Source: Rickettsia endosymbiont of Culicoides impunctatus | GTDB taxonomy: Bacteria; Pseudomonadota; Alphaproteobacteria; Rickettsiales; Rickettsiaceae | Length of the DNA: 64,000 nt | Reading direction: 5' to 3' | Assembly: GCA_020410785.1 (NCBI GenBank) | Contig: CP084573.1 | Span: 1,302,001 to 1,366,000, forward strand | Shown: one piece after another, positions 28,363-37,487 of the stretch | Layout of the letters: each line of letters begins with the position of its first letter | Position numbering within the stretch: position 1 is the first letter of the stretch | Notes under the pieces: generated by a model | What the model saw: only the letters and a program-made list of their open reading frames with translations | Told to the model about the DNA's origin: nothing | Database searches by the model: none | Translations under genes and position numbers: made by a program

Positions 28363-29250
28363 ATGTGTGTAACAATAAGTCGAGTAATAACCATAGTAAC
28401 AACTTTAATGTTAATCAATTATTGGCAAACAGAATCATTTGCTGTTACTACCAAGGAAAGAGTTAGCGATATGAGCAGAATAGAGACAGGAAATTTTACT
28501 AATAATCCATGGCAAGAACCACATGGGTTTTTGTGGTATAATGAACAGCCAATGAGAAAATCACTACCATATTCTAGGTCAAAGTTATCATCTGAAACAG
28601 GAGAAAAACAACAAGCTTATAACCAAAGAATAGAGGAGTTAAAGCAAAAGTTTAGCGATGCTGAGCGTAAGGCACTTGATAATCCAACTTTAGAGAATGT
28701 TATCAAGGCTCAAAAATGGCAAAAAATAATAATGGAGAAGTCACAAAAATTTGCTGCTATGTGGCAATTAGCAACTTTAATTGATCATAGTTTACTCAAT
28801 AACAATGAACCAAGTAATAGTTTACATAAAAGATTATATCAGGAGGCAACTGAACAGGTAAATAATAACAAATTAGTCAATTTAGCTAAAGATTGGGGTT
28901 TGATTTTACAGGTGAGTAGCAACTGTCCTTATTGTAAGGCTTTTGCTCCTATTGCTAAGCAATTTGCCAGCAAGTATGGTTTTCAGTTATTGTTGGTTTC
29001 TAATAATGGTACGGATTTTCAGAACGTTAAAACTAGCAAAGATAGTGGATTATTACAAGCTTTAAACCCTGAGAATATTGTGCCAATATTATATTTGGTT
29101 GATAGTAGCGGTAAAAGAATATATCCGGTAGCTAGAGGAATAATTTCGGAAGATAAGATTATTGAGAATATCGTGACTATTGATCTACATTATCAAAATT
29201 TAGCAAAAAGTAAAAATAATGATAAAAAATATCACTTTAACTATGAGTAG
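28363..29250 (+). CDS. traF: F-type conjugation protein TraF (thioredoxin-like)
   Basis: A 295-residue periplasmic protein. A signal-like N-terminus is followed by the TraF motif PHGFLWYNEQPM and a C-terminal thioredoxin fold with active site SSNCPYCKAFAPIAKQF and the cis-Pro region NIVPILYLV. Many TraF proteins lack the CxxC pair; here CPYC is kept, so it may act as a disulfide oxidoreductase for the Cys-rich TraU, TraN and TraH. Confidence 0.92.
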   Translation: MCVTISRVITIVTTLMLINYWQTESFAVTTKERVSDMSRIETGNFTNNPWQEPHGFLWYNEQPMRKSLPYSRSKLSSETGEKQQAYNQRIEELKQKFSDAERKALDNPTLENVIKAQKWQKIIMEKSQKFAAMWQLATLIDHSLLNNNEPSNSLHKRLYQEATEQVNNNKLVNLAKDWGLILQVSSNCPYCKAFAPIAKQFASKYGFQLLLVSNNGTDFQNVKTSKDSGLLQALNPENIVPILYLVDSSGKRIYPVARGIISEDKIIENIVTIDLHYQNLAKSKNNDKKYHFNYE

Positions 29251-30544
29251 CAGCTTATATTTTTGTATAATAGTCATAATATTGTTGATTCATCTACCAA
29301 CTGCTTTGGCGTGGAATATCGGGGATGTGTTTCAAGGTATGAGTACTAATGTTACTAAGCCAGGTTATTACCAAGACCAAGCAGCTGGTTATTATGCGGC
29401 AGGAGGGTTATCGATGCGAACCAGTAAAACATCGTTTAACCCAATTAGTATGACCCCGCCATCTTTGACTATGAGCTGTAATGGCATAGATTCCTACCTT
29501 GGTAGCTTTTCTATTATTTCCGGTGATGAATTAGTGCAGTTAATGAAAAATATTGGTTCACAATCTAAACCCTATGCATTTTCATTAGGTATGAAAACAT
29601 TTGCCCCACAAATCGAGAATTCCTTAAAAGATTTACGGAATTTAGCGATGGAAATGAACCAATTCGCTAAGGGTGATTGCGAGATGACTAAAGCGATTTT
29701 TGCTTCTATTCTGCCAAAAGATTCGGCCATGCGTGAATCAGTTTGTAAAGATATGCAAGCACAATCTGGTATGGATTATTTTGCTGCTGGTAAGAGATGT
29801 CGTAATGACTTAGAGCAGAAACAAGCCTTACAACAGGCACAAAATAAAGACCCTGAGTTAATGTTAGAAGATTATAATATTTTTATCAAAGCGGCAGAAA
29901 AAGCTGGTATTCCAGTAGATATGCGTAGTTCAATTATGTCGATGACTGGTACTATTGTCGTTAAAAATAAAAATGTCTATTTCTTTGATTCATTGGCAAA
30001 AGATGAGAAAAGTTGGATTACCCATCTTAAAGGTGGAGAATCTGCGTCAATTTATGCTTGTGATAATAGTAGTTGTTTGAATCCAACATTACAGAGAAAT
30101 ATTAGTATTCTACCAGAGCAATCTTATCAAGGTAAAGCAAAAACCAAGCTTGATGGTCTAAAAAGCAAATTAGCCAGTAATAGTGAGTTTAACAACATAG
30201 ATATAATGTTCTTGTCCTCAATAGGTGAAGCATTTCCTATTTATGATTATATTACTTTAGAGTCAATTTCAGGAATAACTATTTTAGATAGTTCATCAGA
30301 ATTAATTGCCAGTTATAGTTTATTGCAGCATTTGAAAGAAATAATATCTGAAGTATGTAAAGCAGTAACTCTGCTGCAAACTAAGCAAGTTGCAGATCAA
30401 CATTTAGTAGAATATTTAAAATCTTTAGACAGAGTACAAATTTTTGCTCAAGAGAAATGGAGTAACATGCTGACAAGTAGCAATCAGATAGATAGAAGAG
30501 CCAGGTTAATAGAACAACATCTAATGGTTAAGGAAAGGAGTTAG
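29219..30544 (+). CDS. traH: F-type conjugation protein TraH
   Basis: A 441-residue exported protein close to the family length of about 450. After the signal (LIHLPTALA) it has the hallmark WNIGDVFQGMSTNVTKPGYY, GYYAAGGLSMR, SMTPPSLTMSCNGIDSYLGS and later CEMTKAIFASILP. TraH is an outer-membrane-associated pilus assembly factor working with TraF. It overlaps the traF end by 32 bp. Confidence 0.94.
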   Translation: MIKNITLTMSSSLYFCIIVIILLIHLPTALAWNIGDVFQGMSTNVTKPGYYQDQAAGYYAAGGLSMRTSKTSFNPISMTPPSLTMSCNGIDSYLGSFSIISGDELVQLMKNIGSQSKPYAFSLGMKTFAPQIENSLKDLRNLAMEMNQFAKGDCEMTKAIFASILPKDSAMRESVCKDMQAQSGMDYFAAGKRCRNDLEQKQALQQAQNKDPELMLEDYNIFIKAAEKAGIPVDMRSSIMSMTGTIVVKNKNVYFFDSLAKDEKSWITHLKGGESASIYACDNSSCLNPTLQRNISILPEQSYQGKAKTKLDGLKSKLASNSEFNNIDIMFLSSIGEAFPIYDYITLESISGITILDSSSELIASYSLLQHLKEIISEVCKAVTLLQTKQVADQHLVEYLKSLDRVQIFAQEKWSNMLTSSNQIDRRARLIEQHLMVKERS

Positions 30545-30577
30545 TATGTTTTTAGAGATGTACATTCAACCGTCTAT

Positions 30578-30670
30578 TAACGAGGAAGGCGTGAGGCGAC
30601 GAAGCAATCCATTTTTTTTACTTTTTTGGATTGCTTTGTCGCTACTAAAGTAGCTCCTCGCAATGACACT
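30578..30670. repeat. Palindromic repeat of the CATTGCGAG type (copy 4), between traH and traG
   Basis: The sequence runs GAGGAAGGCGTGAGGCGACG, AAGCAATCCA, a T-rich loop, GGATTGCTTTGTCGCTACTA and AAGTAGCTCCTCGCAATGAC. It separates traH from traG in an otherwise overlapping operon and supplies an in-frame upstream extension to traG from 30626. Confidence 0.85.
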
Positions 30671-30685
30671 AATTTGGATAAAATT

Positions 30686-33400
30686 ATGGATTACGTAATA
30701 CATACATTTGGTGGTGAAGATATATTATGGCATGTATTTAACGGCATAGGTAGAGTGTTTGCTTCAGATAGTGAATATTTTACGCCAGTAGGTAAGTTTG
30801 CTTTAACCTTGGGAGGTATTTGGGCTGCAACTAGAGCTATTTTTAAAGGCAATATTGGTATTTTTGCCATGGAGTGGTTTTTCCCATCTTTTTTTATTTT
30901 TGTGTTGCTATTTACACCAAAAGCTACTGTTTGGCTTAAAGATGAATTATCGATGAGTGCTCCTGTTAAAATTGATAATATTCCAATTGGTATTGCTTTT
31001 TTTGCCTCTAGTGCATCAAGAATCAGTTATTCTTTATCAGAGATGTTAGAAAAACATCTTTTGCCTGCAGATGAGGGATTATCTAGTAGAAAAAATGGTA
31101 TTATGTTTGGTGCTAAAGCTATAGGTAAAATCAAAGATATTCAAATAGAGGATCCAATAACTTTAACCAATAGTAAAGAGTTTTTGCGACAATGTTTTAT
31201 GAAACCTTATGTTATCGGCAATATTTTAGGCAAAAAAGGAGCAGCACAAAAAACAAATGATATAATTGGTTTTATAGAACAAAACATGCCAAATAATTTT
31301 GGTATTTATTATAAAGATCCAAGTAATTCTGCTATTAGTTTTAAAACTTGTAGGCAAGTAACGCCATTAATCAAGGCAGCTATTAACAAAGAATTACATG
31401 ATGGGTTACTAACTAAATTTGCCTCTAGTATAGGGGTACAATCTGACAGACCAGAACAGTTAACCCAGAGACTAAAAGCTATGACCGGCGATACTCTGAA
31501 ATATCTCAAAAAGGAACAAACAGATATTCATCAGTGGATGAAGCAAGCAATGCTACTAAACGCTAATCGTGAATCCTATGATGATTGGCGGGAAAAGTTC
31601 TCGCTAGCTAGAATATATCCGCAACTAGTTAGTATGAATGCTACTCGTGGATTGTTCCAACAATCATTTTCCTATTTAGTAGCAGGAGAAATGGCAGCAA
31701 CTATTATGCCAATATTGCAGTCAGTATTTTTTGCACTTGTAACCTGCATGATCTTTATAGTATTTCCAATGTCAATGCTGCCGGGTGGTTATAGCATATT
31801 AAAAACTTGGATAATTTTAATAATATGGGTAACAAGCTGGTCAGTATTTTTTACCATCATTCATTGTTTGGGGATGATTAGTTTAGCTGGTAAATCTGGC
31901 TCTAGTGGATTAACTGGTTTAAATATCTTATCCCAAGGAAGTTTTTCTGAAATGATCCTGCATAGTTACGCTACCTTCTATATGTTAGCTGCTTGCGTCC
32001 CCATGTTATCTTGGGCAGTATTAAAGGGATGTGTTCACGCTACCACCACGCTTGCTAACCAATTTTCCTCAATATCAGTGGCAAGTGGCATAGGAGCAAA
32101 CATTGCTGATAATAATATTGCCATGGATAACTATAATATCGGCAATAGAACAATTGCCCAGCAGAGTTTAACCCCAACTCTACAAATGGCAGGAGGTATT
32201 ATAGATGATGGAGGCATGAGAGTTACCAGCACCGATAGTGACAGACAGATACTTACTGAGGCGGTTGACTCACTGGTAAATAATTATCGCTCCTCTAAAT
32301 TATTACAAGATAGCTATCAAAGCCAGTTTACCAACTCACAAAGCTATCTTGATGGATTAACTGATAGGTACAGTGATCTGACAACAACAGGAGAATCTTT
32401 AGCAACTGAGATAGGTAAGAGATTAAGTTATGAGGAAGCTAAATCTATAGGCATTACTGATAGTCAGTATTTAGCCCTGCAGCAAACTAATTCAGATAGT
32501 GAATCTGCTACTGAGCATACTTCTAGTAGTTATAGAAAAGTAGATGGAACTCACGTAAATATGGGACTTAAAACACCTGTAGCAGAATTGGCATTTGGAA
32601 TTGGATCCAATAACCAAAAAGAACAAGATCAAGGAAAATCAGTAAATCAGCAACAATCATATAATGAAGCATTATCTAAGATTAAGAGTGCTAGTAAAGA
32701 AGGCAGACTCAATCAATCTAATAGTAACGTGCAATCATTAAGTAATAATCTTAATAGTAATTTCTCTGAGCAACAATCTGTTGGACAAGAAATAGCTAGA
32801 ACTAAACAAAATATGGAGCAACTTAGCTATAATATCAATTATCTATCACAAAACTCTGCTTCAATTGACCGTAATTTGAATGAACCAGTATTGGATAGCA
32901 TAGTAGCAAAAAATATTCCTGGAGTTACCAGTAAAGAGCAAGCAGCTAAATGGGCAAATACTCATCAAAAAGAAGCAGAGCAAATAGCTTTAGATATAGC
33001 TAAAATTAACAATATTATACCTAAAGCTCTTAGTTATAACAGTAGTAGTAATATTCCATCTAAACAGGAAATACGATCAACTTTTGATAAAAATACCAAA
33101 CAATTAAATGAGCAAGCTATTATTGATAATAGAAAAAATGACATTTATGATAAGAGTGTAGAACAAGTGCTGATAAATAATACAACTGAATATGAAGGAG
33201 AAAAAGTAAAAACTCTTAATCAGTTACCTAATAAAATAACAGATAAAACTCGGCAGATTCAAGATGAATTTAATAAGATTCCAGACTCTACTATTATAAG
33301 AGCTGCCGAGCAAGTAGCAGATAATCTTGGAGTCAGTCAAGAAGCTATTAAGAAAAGAAATATAAAACTAACAGGATATAACAAGGATAACGAAAATTAA
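30686..33400 (+). CDS. traG: F-type conjugation protein TraG
   Basis: About 904 residues from the ATG at 30686. The frame is open back to 30626, but those codons are palindromic-repeat sequence, so the later start is preferred (MDYVIHTFGGEDILWHVFNG). The N-terminal half has several membrane segments (FALTLGGIWAATRAIF, FFIFVLLFTPKATVW, the 350-450 cluster). The C-terminal half is long, polar, Gln/Ser/Asn-rich and coiled, matching the TraG region for mating-pair stabilisation and entry exclusion. Length matches F TraG (about 940). Confidence 0.92.
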   Translation: MDYVIHTFGGEDILWHVFNGIGRVFASDSEYFTPVGKFALTLGGIWAATRAIFKGNIGIFAMEWFFPSFFIFVLLFTPKATVWLKDELSMSAPVKIDNIPIGIAFFASSASRISYSLSEMLEKHLLPADEGLSSRKNGIMFGAKAIGKIKDIQIEDPITLTNSKEFLRQCFMKPYVIGNILGKKGAAQKTNDIIGFIEQNMPNNFGIYYKDPSNSAISFKTCRQVTPLIKAAINKELHDGLLTKFASSIGVQSDRPEQLTQRLKAMTGDTLKYLKKEQTDIHQWMKQAMLLNANRESYDDWREKFSLARIYPQLVSMNATRGLFQQSFSYLVAGEMAATIMPILQSVFFALVTCMIFIVFPMSMLPGGYSILKTWIILIIWVTSWSVFFTIIHCLGMISLAGKSGSSGLTGLNILSQGSFSEMILHSYATFYMLAACVPMLSWAVLKGCVHATTTLANQFSSISVASGIGANIADNNIAMDNYNIGNRTIAQQSLTPTLQMAGGIIDDGGMRVTSTDSDRQILTEAVDSLVNNYRSSKLLQDSYQSQFTNSQSYLDGLTDRYSDLTTTGESLATEIGKRLSYEEAKSIGITDSQYLALQQTNSDSESATEHTSSSYRKVDGTHVNMGLKTPVAELAFGIGSNNQKEQDQGKSVNQQQSYNEALSKIKSASKEGRLNQSNSNVQSLSNNLNSNFSEQQSVGQEIARTKQNMEQLSYNINYLSQNSASIDRNLNEPVLDSIVAKNIPGVTSKEQAAKWANTHQKEAEQIALDIAKINNIIPKALSYNSSSNIPSKQEIRSTFDKNTKQLNEQAIIDNRKNDIYDKSVEQVLINNTTEYEGEKVKTLNQLPNKITDKTRQIQDEFNKIPDSTIIRAAEQVADNLGVSQEAIKKRNIKLTGYNKDNEN

Positions 33401-33422
33401 TAAATATTATGGAGATAAATTT

Positions 33423-34607
33423 ATGTTAAATATCAAAAAGTTGATAGTCATAGCTATTTTATCATTAATATTCTCCAACGCTACTGTTGCAGAAACAAAT
33501 AGGTTATTAGATCAAGATGTTAATACAAAAGAGCAGCAAAATAACCTAGATCAACAAAGTAAAGTTAAAGATCCAAATATTTTAGCAGAGGAATATTTTA
33601 ACATAGGCAGGTCTTTTTTTAAACTAGGAAAATATCAAGAAGCTATCAAAAATTACGATATAGCTATTAAATATAAACCAGATTATGCTCAAAGCTATAA
33701 TAATAAAGGTATGGCTTTAAATAATTTAGGAAAATATCAAGAAGCAATTAAGAATTTTGATATTGCTATTAAATATGAGCCTAATTTTGCAGAGGCATAC
33801 AATAATAAAGGAGTATCTTTTAATGAATTAGGTCAATACACAGAATCTATATTACTGTATAATTTAGCAATTAAATATAAACCTAATTTTGTACAAGCCT
33901 ATAATAATAAAGGGAACTCTTTGAATATATTGGGGAAATATCAAGAAGCTATCAAAAATTTTGATATTGCTCTTGAATATAACCCACATTACCCAGAAGC
34001 CTATTATAACAGAGCGATATCTTTAATGAATTTAGGATTGTACCAAGAGGCAGTAAAAGATATTGATCTTGCCATTAAATATAAACCTGATTACGTGGAA
34101 GCCTATAACAATAAAGGTCTATCTTTAATACATTTAGGACAGTTTCAAGGGTGTATAAGAGCTTGTAATTTAGCGATTAAATATAAACCTAATTATGTAA
34201 AAGCATATTATAATAAAGCATATGCATTGAATATGTTAGGGGAATATCAGGAAGCTATAGAAAATTGTGATTTAGCAAGCAAATATGATTCTAATTATAT
34301 AGCAGCTTATTTAGAAAAAGGCATAGCACTTGAAAAGTTAGGTAAACACCAAGAAGCCATTAAAAATTATAATTTAGCTATTAACTATAAAGCTGATTTT
34401 GTTGAAAGCTATTTAGAGAAAGGCATATCTTTGATCAATTTAAGAAAATACCAGGAAGCTAAGAAAAATTTTAACTTAGCTGTTAAATATAAACCTAATC
34501 TTGTAGAAGAATATGAAAAAACAATTATAGGTCTAAAGAAATTAGGTAATAATCGTATGGCAGATGAATTTGAACAGAAATTAAAGATATTAAAAGATAA
34601 TTTGTAA
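33423..34607 (+). CDS. Exported TPR-repeat protein
   Basis: A 394-residue protein with a signal peptide (LIVIAILSLIFSNATVA) followed by about ten 34-residue tetratricopeptide repeats from residue 55 to the C-terminus. Repeats are very alike, with the consensus AYNNKGxSLxxLGKYQEAIK then NxDLAIKYKPNY, suggesting recent internal duplication. It is inserted between traG and traD and in the same direction. It may bind peptides or act as a secreted effector or envelope scaffold. F plasmids have no counterpart here. Confidence 0.85.
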   Translation: MLNIKKLIVIAILSLIFSNATVAETNRLLDQDVNTKEQQNNLDQQSKVKDPNILAEEYFNIGRSFFKLGKYQEAIKNYDIAIKYKPDYAQSYNNKGMALNNLGKYQEAIKNFDIAIKYEPNFAEAYNNKGVSFNELGQYTESILLYNLAIKYKPNFVQAYNNKGNSLNILGKYQEAIKNFDIALEYNPHYPEAYYNRAISLMNLGLYQEAVKDIDLAIKYKPDYVEAYNNKGLSLIHLGQFQGCIRACNLAIKYKPNYVKAYYNKAYALNMLGEYQEAIENCDLASKYDSNYIAAYLEKGIALEKLGKHQEAIKNYNLAINYKADFVESYLEKGISLINLRKYQEAKKNFNLAVKYKPNLVEEYEKTIIGLKKLGNNRMADEFEQKLKILKDNL

Positions 34608-34623
34608 ACTCTTAACAAACCTA

Positions 34624-36327
34624 ATGAGCTATCAAAATCACAATCAAAATAACTTTACTCGAGGCTCACAAATCTTTGCTCATCAACTCCGAATGTTTGG
34701 ACAAGGAAGTATAAATGCTGTTATTGTTGGGTTAGTACTAACTGTCACTTGGCTAATGTGGCGTATATATCAGAAATTATCCTTAATTAGTTTGTATTAT
34801 TTTATAATAGAACGTTATGTTCAGTTAAAACTTGCAGTAGGACAATATTTTTATCCTGTTGATCAAATAGGTATCAAATTCTATTATTTAGAACAAAAAG
34901 CTTGGGTCTATCGTAATGCTGAGAAATTTATCCATAAATTTTGGTATGTTACACCGCACGGAGCAAAGATTGAGAAAATTGGACAATTTTTATTACACTC
35001 AGCTTGGTTAGAAGGAATAATTATCTTTACTATTGGGATAATAACTTCCATAATCTTCTTTATCTACCAAGGCAAAAAAACAATTAGTAAAGATAAAATT
35101 AGAGGAGCAGATTTTGTAGAAGCTAAAATATTGGCTAAAATGCTGCATCAAAATAATAAAGCCTCAAAAATTAAATTTGCTGGTTTGCCGTTAGTTAAAA
35201 ATAGTGAGAGGCAACATATTCTAATTACTGGAACTACCGGCAGCGGTAAAACTAATCTGCTAAATGAATTGCTACCACAAATTAGAAGACAACAAGATAG
35301 AGCGATTATTGTTGATCTGACCGGTAGTTTTATTGATAGATTTTTTGACTCTAGTTGTGATAAATTACTTAACCCCTTTGCAGATTGCACAGAGCATTGG
35401 CTTCCTTGGAATGATTGTTATGAGATTGCTGATTTTGATAATATAGCAAGTAGTTTTAGCGGCTATAATCCTAGGTTAGATGATTTTTTTGCTAAAAATG
35501 CCGAACTAGTATTAGCTGAAGGATTAAAACTATATCAAGATAGTAAAGATATAAGCAAGTTAATTGATAGCATTATCTATTCCGATAATAGACAATTTGC
35601 TAGAATTTTTAAAAATACTGCAGTAGCAGGTATAGTAAGTAATAATGCACCTGAGACATCTTCCGGTATTCAAGCAACTATTGGCAAAAACATTGCTGCT
35701 CTACAACATTTAAAGCCTAATGGTAATTTTAGTATTAGAAGATGGTTTAGTAATCCACTTGAAACAGGTTGGTTATTTATAACTAGCACACCTAATCAAA
35801 GAGTAACATTACGTTCATTAATTACTGCTTGGATAAGTATTGCTATCAAAGCTCTAATGGATAGGAATACCAGCGGTAATAACAATATGTGGTTTATTGT
35901 AGATGAACTACCATCCTTACAAAAAATATCTGCCTTGCCAGTTGCTTTAGCTGAAGCCCGTAAATATGGCGGATGTTTTATTGCTGGTATGCAGAATATT
36001 TATCAGCTAGAGGAAATATATGGTTTTGCTGGCAGTAGCTCGATGCTTGATTTATTTAGCAGTAAGTTTATTTTTCGAGTTAGTGACCAACAAACAGCCC
36101 ATAGAACTGCTTTAATGCTTGGTGAGCAGGAAATCATTGAAACACAAGAAAATCTTTCTTATGGCTCTAACACTATGCGGGATGGGGTGAACATGAATAA
36201 TATAGAGAGAAAGAAATTATTAGTCATGCCATCTGAAATTATGAACCTACCAGACCTTACCTGTTATGTTAGGCTTGCTGGTGATATTCCTATTACTAAA
36301 CTCACAATGAACTTGCAAACTCATTAA
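34624..36327 (+). CDS. traD: F-type coupling protein TraD (VirD4-like)
   Basis: A 567-residue type IV coupling protein. Two membrane segments lie near residues 25-55 and 130-150. Walker A ITGTTGSGKTNLLNE is near residue 202 and Walker B MWFIVDELPSLQKI near 422, followed by the TraD/TraG pattern GGCFIAGMQNIYQLEEIYG. It brings the relaxase-DNA complex to the channel. Shorter than F TraD (717), because it lacks the C-terminal tail. Confidence 0.94.
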   Translation: MSYQNHNQNNFTRGSQIFAHQLRMFGQGSINAVIVGLVLTVTWLMWRIYQKLSLISLYYFIIERYVQLKLAVGQYFYPVDQIGIKFYYLEQKAWVYRNAEKFIHKFWYVTPHGAKIEKIGQFLLHSAWLEGIIIFTIGIITSIIFFIYQGKKTISKDKIRGADFVEAKILAKMLHQNNKASKIKFAGLPLVKNSERQHILITGTTGSGKTNLLNELLPQIRRQQDRAIIVDLTGSFIDRFFDSSCDKLLNPFADCTEHWLPWNDCYEIADFDNIASSFSGYNPRLDDFFAKNAELVLAEGLKLYQDSKDISKLIDSIIYSDNRQFARIFKNTAVAGIVSNNAPETSSGIQATIGKNIAALQHLKPNGNFSIRRWFSNPLETGWLFITSTPNQRVTLRSLITAWISIAIKALMDRNTSGNNNMWFIVDELPSLQKISALPVALAEARKYGGCFIAGMQNIYQLEEIYGFAGSSSMLDLFSSKFIFRVSDQQTAHRTALMLGEQEIIETQENLSYGSNTMRDGVNMNNIERKKLLVMPSEIMNLPDLTCYVRLAGDIPITKLTMNLQTH

Positions 36328-36509
36328 AATGTTAAAAAACTATTTTAAGGCGTTTTTAGAGGGGTTAAGTAGCTTTATGTAGAAAATGCATAAAAAGGGA
36401 AAATTGTACTATAAACCCTCTATAAATGGCTAATTTGGATTTATTTTTTTAATCTATTAGTATCATAAAAATTTTGCTCAGCTTATCTCAAAATATTACT
36501 AAAAATAAA

Positions 36510-37475
36510 TTATTTTTTCTGAGCAAGAGAGTGAATAAAAGATTTGTCAAGACCAGTTACAGCAGAAATAAAAGCAAAATCAGAGCCTTGAACTAACATT
36601 TTTTTTGCTATTTCTACAGCCTTATTATATTCTCCTTCAGCTTTACCTAGCTGGATGCCTTTAGCTTCACCAATCTGGATACCTTGAACTATACCTTTTT
36701 CTACACCCTCATCAATATATTTCTCAGCAATAGTTCTCATAATATTCTCCTCTTCTGTTGCAGTTAAATGACTAGCTATTAACTTCTCTAGCTCTTGTTG
36801 CTTACCTTCTTCTATCTTAGCGTCACTATACCATAAAAACGATTTTATGTAAATATAGCCTGTTGCCTTATCTATACTAATATATGGTTTAAAATTTGTT
36901 AAAAGCTCATCCCACAACTTCAATATATCTCGCTTCTCTATATTTTTCATCATATATTCTAACATACCGAAATGTTGCTTCTGCTTTATCTCATCATCAG
37001 ACATTGCTTGTAAATCTATTAGCTTATAATCCTCACACATTAGTTGCTTTGCAAGTTTGGGATTGCTAAATAATTCAAACAAGTTCTTTGGCACATTAAA
37101 TCTTCTAGTACCATGATAAAACACCATTGGTACTATCAACGGTAATTTATTTCTACCTTTTTTATGTCTTTCAGCTAATAGCAACATATATTTCCATAAT
37201 TTGAGTGCCATCCAATATTTTGGTCTTATCTCCGCCTCAATCAAAACATAAACAAAGGCTTGCTCATTATCTTTAGTCTTAACAGAATAGAGTAAATCAC
37301 TAAGAGCTCTTTTTAGGTCATCCTCAACAAATGATTCTTTCTCTATTGTTATTTTGGTTAAATCAACTATTTCCTTAACCTCTTCTGGTAAATAATGCTC
37401 CAAAAATTCTTGAGCTGCTATTTGATTGACCATTATCTTTTTAAACAATGCATCATGTTTTAGTTGATTTGACAT
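36510..37475 (-). CDS. Rpn/YhgA-like nuclease (PD-(D/E)XK family)
   Basis: A 321-residue member of the Rpn (recombination-promoting nuclease, formerly PF04754 transposase-like) family, common in Rickettsia. The N-terminal HDALFKKIMVNQIAAQEFLE, catalytic-type DLLYSVKT and VYVLIEAEIRPKYWMALKLW are typical. The C-terminal region has a short periodic Gly/Glu stretch (GIVQGIQIGEAKGIQLGKAE), also typical. Rpn proteins promote RecA-independent recombination in E. coli and have been linked to phage defence. It ends 12 bp after the relaxase gene stop on the same strand. Confidence 0.88.
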   Translation of the reverse strand: MSNQLKHDALFKKIMVNQIAAQEFLEHYLPEEVKEIVDLTKITIEKESFVEDDLKRALSDLLYSVKTKDNEQAFVYVLIEAEIRPKYWMALKLWKYMLLLAERHKKGRNKLPLIVPMVFYHGTRRFNVPKNLFELFSNPKLAKQLMCEDYKLIDLQAMSDDEIKQKQHFGMLEYMMKNIEKRDILKLWDELLTNFKPYISIDKATGYIYIKSFLWYSDAKIEEGKQQELEKLIASHLTATEEENIMRTIAEKYIDEGVEKGIVQGIQIGEAKGIQLGKAEGEYNKAVEIAKKMLVQGSDFAFISAVTGLDKSFIHSLAQKK

Positions 37476-37487
37476 ATTTTTTTGTTC

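Noticed and set aside
33423-34607. CRISPR-like regular repeats
   Set aside because: The 102-bp periodicity is the coding sequence of 34-residue TPR units, not spacer-repeat units. I saw no CRISPR array in the window.
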